In this document: piece after piece, positions 59,156 through 64,000 of the stretch
Layout of the letters: each line of letters begins with the position of its first letter
How positions within the stretch are numbered: the stretch's first letter is position 1
Notes under the pieces: generated by a model
Database searches by the model: none
The model's input: only the letters and a program-made list of their open reading frames with translations
Told to the model about the DNA's origin: nothing
From: Biscogniauxia marginata
Taxonomy: Eukaryota > Ascomycota > Sordariomycetes > Xylariales > Xylariaceae
Length of the DNA: 64,000 nucleotides
Direction: 5' to 3'
Assembly: GCA_022695795.1 (NCBI GenBank)
Contig: MU404192.1
Span: 1-64,000, forward strand
Translations under genes and position numbers: made by a program

Positions 59156-61565
59156 AACCTTATACTTATAATATTTATATATCGTTTAAAAGGCGATATA
59201 TTATTCGTGTTTTTTAGCCATTTTAATTATATAATAACCATCGCGAAGATTTAATATTATAAAGATTTAAGCTTTATTAATTTGTTTTTTTATAAGTTTT
59301 ACTAATAATAGCGAGTATTTATTCTTTTTGGTTATTTTATTAAAGTGTTAATAATCGATTACTCGTCGTTATACTAGATTTCCTTCTTTATTAACACGTT
59401 ACTTCTCGTTTTTATCGACTTTTAATATTATAATTACTAGGTATCCTAATAAGGACTTTAATTCTCGAATATATCCTTTATTAAAATCCTTTTAAATTCC
59501 TTTTTATAATGCTTTTTGTTTTTCTTAATTTATAAAATATATTAAGAATAATTTTAATTACTTTTTTTTTAAAGTAAATCTAGTGATCTTATTAGCTATA
59601 TTTTAGTAATTCTTTTTTTATTTTGTTTTTAAATAATTTATAGAAACGAAGATACTCGCGTGGTACTTTTTTCGTTAAATCTTTAGGTTTCGTTACTCGA
59701 ATTATATAGGCGATATATTTCGTTTTTATATTCATTTTTCTAGAGTTACTTGCGGTACTTATTTCGTAACCCGTAGTAATTAGCTCCTCTTGATTTTAAT
59801 TTTAATAAAGCATATTTATCTCGAAATTTATTTATGGGTTATTTTTTCTAAGCTAATTCATTTTTAGCATTATATCGTGACTTAATATATATATAATATT
59901 AAAAATAACTTGTTTAAGATGTTTTTAAATGGTTATTAAGAGAGGGATTATCTCTTTTAGCACTTTGTTATTCTCGTAACTAAATATATATTTTTTAAAG
60001 TTTTGTAATTAATATAAACTTTATTTATATACTTATAATATTTTGTTTTTTTAAGTTATTTTAGTTAAGATATAATTTCTATTTACTTTTAAGTTTATAA
60101 AGGCTTTATATTCCTTTTTATTGTATTTAATCTTAGTTATAATGGTATTATTAAGTTTTAACTAGACTTTATATAAAGACTTGTTATTTATAGCTTTTTA
60201 CTGCTTTATTAGTAAGAGCTTTTACCGTTTTTTTGGTTTTCCACGTTCCTTCTTTTTTAGGTTTCTTTAAGTTATTGCGGCCTGGATATCTTTTTATTTC
60301 TAGGCTTTTATGAAAGCGTGTTTCTAGTAATTGTTATTTAAATAGTCTTTTTAACTACCTTTTACATAGTAAAGGGTGAAAGGTTTATTTTTTATGTAAA
60401 ACCTCGCACATTAAAATTTTAATTCTTTCTCGAGGGCCTTTTTATAATTTAAATTTATTTTCTTATTAACTCGAAATCTTTTAAGGTTCTAGATTATTTT
60501 TAAATAAAAGGTATAATTCTCAAATTTACTTGCTAGGGGTAACTCGATATCTTTTTACAGGTTTATATAGATTTCTAGAAATTCTCCCTTTTTTTTTGAA
60601 ATATACTTTAACGATTCGTTTATAGCTTAGTTTAGTCGTACGTATTTTTACTTATTATTTTATTAAGTGCTTTTTTACGGAGCCGAATAAACTAGTGTTA
60701 TACTTAGCTCGTTCTTCGAGCTATTATAAAAAATATAGTCTTTTCCATAATTCTTATAATTCTTCCTCGACTTTATCTTTTTTAAAACCCGCTTTAAGTA
60801 AATCGTGTATATTGCATAATACTAAGATATAATATATATAACCCTTAATAATTGCTTCGCGGCTTCTCTCGGAGCTTAAATAAAGATAACATGCTTTAAA
60901 ATAATGTAGTTATCGTGGGACGTTATTATAAATACAATTATTTTCTTTTATATTATCACTTTCTAGTTCTTAAGAATAATAACTAGTTTTATCCTTAAAA
61001 CTTTTATATACTTAATAAGCGTTATTAATATAAAAGCTTTAATGTAACGATATATATTCCTTTTCTAGTTATTTTTTTATTTTTAGTTTTGTTTTAGGTT
61101 TTTTACTTAGTAGCTTATTAAGCTAGCTAGCATTATTTAAGCTTTAATAAATATCGTAGCTATTATTTATATAAAATCTCCGGTTTAAGCTATTATATTA
61201 GCTTCTTCTTTAATGAGTTTTATATTTATCGTCGTTATAATGGCTTTAATGTAGCTTATTATAATTTAACTTAATTCTTAAGTCGTATTCTAGTTTATAA
61301 GTATCATATTTATACGGTAGTTCGCTTTTATTATATTCTTATTTAGCTTGTTTTAACGTGAGGTACCTTAAATATAAGTAGTCGTACTTTAAATAGTCTT
61401 TATAATTAACTTAATAATATTTATAATTTTCTTTTATAGGGACCTCCTCGTCTTTTTCTGCCTTAATAGTGGTAATAATAAACACTTAATTTACCTCTTT
61501 ATTATTTTCGAAATAAACCCTTATTTTAAAGGTTTTTTTTTCGGGTTAAAGAATTCCTCTTGTTT

Positions 61566-61796
61566 TTAGTTTTTATTTCTTGGGATTTCGATACTCGTTT
61601 TTATAATGTCCTTTTTTCTTATAATTAAAACACTTAATAGTTGATTTATTTTGTTTCTTTTATTCTTTTTAAGTAGCGTTAATTTTAATGGGGTTTGACT
61701 TAGTTTTAATGCCTTTCCTTGTTCCGGTACCACTTTTATGATTTTCTCCTTTTTGCTGTTTGCCGTTCCTTCGTTATACCGTCTTTTTTTTTTCAA
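61566..61796 (-). pseudogene. Gag relic with a zinc-knuckle remnant
   Basis: A Lys-rich 76-codon frame over the C-terminal end of gag. In an overlapping frame near 61590-61635 the minus strand reads CFNYKKKGHYKNEY, a CCHC zinc knuckle in which the second and last Cys are Tyr (TGC/TGT to TAT-type change). This fixes the gag end at high coordinates and therefore the element's minus orientation. Confidence 0.7.
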
Positions 61797-62779
61797 GGTA
61801 TTGTTCGAAGTTTTTATTATCGATAGTAATTACCATTATAACGTAGTTATTAAACTTTCTTAGGTTCCTTTCTTTATATAGGCTTATTTTATATAGCTTA
61901 TTCTTTATATAGTTCTTTAATCTTTAATAAAATAAGTAATATAAGCTTTTAATAAGTAGTTATAACTAACTTATAAGTTTTTTGAACTTAATAACGTAAT
62001 TTAAAGCCTTTTTATTTTGTCGTAATTTATAAAGTTTAATTTCGGCTTGTTATTTAAGAATTAAATTACTAAATATAAACCTAAGTTGTTTTTTAAACTC
62101 TTTATAATCTTTAAAGACCTTTTTTGTGTCTCTTTAAGCGTTTAATCCATTTTTTAAATGATTTTTTAATATTAATTAAAACCAGGTTAAGGCAGTTTTA
62201 ACGAGGAGTTATAATACCGTGAAAACCTTTTATTTTTTAGTGGTAATTATTCCGTTATAAAACCGTAAATAGGTTCCGGTTTAAATTAAAAATCTCTTTA
62301 AATCGCTTAACTTATTATATTTACTAAGTATAATTAATTTAAAACCTTTTATATCGAGAGTCGTTATATTGTTTTCGTCGTTTAAATTATTAAGATCGTT
62401 ATCGTTTAAAGGTGGTTTCGGTTATTTATTTCTAGGAGGTAAGGGTTATTTTGCTTATTTATTTTCTTTTTTAAGTATTTTTTCCTCTTCTTCTTTTTCT
62501 TCCTTAAATGATTCTTTTTATTGAGCTTTTAAGGTGTCCTCTTAAGACTCTTTTTTAACTATAACTATAATTAATTCTTATATTAGTTCTTTTAAACCTT
62601 TTTATTATATCGTAAAAGAATTTAAAGCTTTTATTTAAAAGCTTATTAATTATTATTTTTTTACTTATTTCTTTTTTATTACCCTCTAGTTTTAAGAGGC
62701 ATACTTATCTTGAGACTTATTCGACCGAAAGTCCTTTCTCTTAAACTAATATTAAGCACTAATTAAGGAGCTATTAAAA

Positions 62780-63234
62780 TGTAATGAACCTCCCTATATA
62801 TTCCTAGTTAGTTAACTTTATAAGTAAGTACGTACTAGATTTTCTTAATTTAAAAATAATAGTGGATTAAGATTGATTTAAGTAATTTATAATGTTTTAT
62901 TTATTAAAAAGTAATTATAGTTTTAGATTAATAATTAAAAAACTAGAATAAATAACTAGAAATAAAGGAAATTCCATCCTTTTTATATTAATTTTTTCTT
63001 TTATATAAATGGAGTAAATAGTGAATCGCATACTTTTAATCCATTATTCATTATTCGTTAAATAATAAATCGCACATTCTTAATTCATTATTTATTATTT
63101 GTTAAATAGTGAATCGCATATTTTTAATTCACTATTTATTATTCGTTGAATAATAAATCGTACATTCTTAATTCACTATTCACTATTTATTATTATGTGA
63201 TTTATATATACTCAATGTTTCGATGGTCATAACA
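62780..63234 (-). repeat. 5' LTR of the full Ty3/gypsy element, 455 bp
   Basis: On the plus strand it reads TGTAATGAACCTCC to CGATGGTCATAACA. It is flanked outside by TATAA. The U3 holds about four units of a ~45-bp tandem repeat (GTGAATCGCATA / AATAAATCGCACATTCTTAA type, 63010-63190), more than the 3' LTR, plus a deletion of about 34 bp in U5. The two LTRs have thus diverged by indels as well as RIP. Confidence 0.88.
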
Positions 63235-64000
63235 TATAATAACTTATTATTATTAAAAAGTAAAATTAAAATATTAAATAATAATTAAATAATAAATAAA
63301 TTTAATATAAAATTTATAAAATATTTCGATTTTTATATTAAAAATTAAATGCGAAATTTTAAACACTTATTAATTTTAAATAATTACGAGAGTTATTATT
63401 TTATAAAATTTAAAAAATATTATAAAAAACTTAATATTATTATATTTTATATATTTAGTTATTTATTATATAAATTATAACTTTTTAATTTTATATGTTT
63501 TAATATCTTAAAATATATATATATAATAATTACTTAAAAGACTTAATAAAACGCTATTATAATTACATTATAAAAATAGTTATTATTATAATAATTATTT
63601 TAAATATATAAATTAAGTTTTATATAATTAAATTAATTTTTTTAATTTTAAAACGGTTATTATTATATTACTTTTTATATAAAAATACGTATACCTTTTT
63701 TTAACTTTAATATAAATTAAGTATTTTAAAAAGTTAAAATATTTATAATAATTTTATTTTATTATAAATAAAGTTAAAAAGTTTTAAAAAAGTTTTTTTA
63801 TAAGTATTATAAATATTTATAATTAATTTACAAAAACTATTTTATTATTAATATATAAAATAACTTTATTATAAAATAAAATTACTCGTTTTTAAAAAAC
63901 AAATTATATTTTTAATAAACGATATAAAACTAAAAATAAATAATTATAAATAAAAAGAATATTTAATATAAAAAAAGAAATAATTTTGTAAGTTAAAAAA
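63235..64000 (-). mobile_element. Element X copy 2, proximal half (runs off the window)
   Basis: The reverse complement matches 15350-16060 almost continuously. For example, the sequence next to the TATAA duplication, CTTTTTAATAATAATAAGTT, matches 16030-16053. It continues past the end of the window. It is RIP-decayed with no open frame. Confidence 0.65.

Larger units (their letters stand above)
55125..63234 (-). mobile_element. Complete, RIP-dead Ty3/gypsy LTR retrotransposon, target duplication TATAA
   Basis: The minus-strand element runs from its 5' LTR (62780-63234) to its 3' LTR (55125-55524), flanked by TATAA at 63235-63239 and 55120-55124. A polypurine tract (AAAGAGGAAGAATAA on the minus strand, plus 55525-55539) abuts the 3' LTR. 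On the minus strand, gag with a zinc-knuckle relic lies near 61600, and reverse transcriptase follows at about 59000-59400. The remaining pol (RNase H and integrase by position) extends to about 56500. All genes are broken by stops. A solo LTR of the same family is nested at 55867-56303. Without the nested copy the element is about 7.67 kb, normal for Ty3/gypsy. Confidence 0.9.

Overview
This window looks like part of the nuclear genome of a filamentous ascomycete (Pezizomycotina). The evidence is short GT-AG introns of about 46-90 bp with fungal branch sites, fungus-specific protein families (RFACPFFKRNPQ-type zinc finger, rhodopsin-like Pth11-type membrane protein, DUF7708/NACHT/WD40 NLR-like protein), and two sharply different base-composition compartments. 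The AT-rich blocks carry wrecked transposons whose C:G to T:A decay fits repeat-induced point mutation (RIP). The genus cannot be read from the sequence.

Layout. 1-3062: 3' part of a RIP-decayed Ty3/gypsy element whose 3' LTR is split by a solo LTR. 3063-14540: normal-GC island with a solo LTR, a frameshifted zinc-finger pseudogene, an acyl-protein-thioesterase-like hydrolase (+) and a convergent peroxisomal acyl-CoA ligase (-), a second solo LTR, and a long gene-free tail. 14541-21420: AT-rich block (element X copy 1, MITE-like modules, two solo LTRs, a foldback element). 21420-28020: island with a probably broken rhodopsin-like membrane protein gene and an intact SDR. 28020-28880: small AT-rich block with a solo LTR. 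28880-50700: main gene island with a SWIRM protein (-), a Nudix hydrolase (+), an SNF2 ATPase (-) and, head-to-head with it, a 1283-residue NLR-like STAND protein (+). 50700-64000: AT-rich block with a foldback element and element X copy 2, which is interrupted by a complete 8.1 kb Ty3/gypsy element (55125-63234, minus strand) that itself carries a nested solo LTR.

Gene models were rebuilt by hand from frames and splice signals. Four multi-exon models close in frame end to end (acyl-CoA ligase 563 aa, SDR 340 aa, SNF2 ATPase 865 aa, NLR-like 1283 aa).

The strongest unexpected signal is one LTR family present at least nine times, recognised by ends TGTTACGAACCTCC / GGAGGTTCGTCACA. I could read 5-bp target-site duplications for seven insertions (TAAAT, TTATT, GATAT, CTTTT, TATAT, CACAA, and TATAA around the full element). 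All copies keep the R/U5 end and a GGTCACGTRA-like box. Between that box and the TATA-like box, most copies carry an inverted-repeat block whose sequence differs from copy to copy. Two copies of the older element X were independently hit by this family within about 45 bp of the same place.
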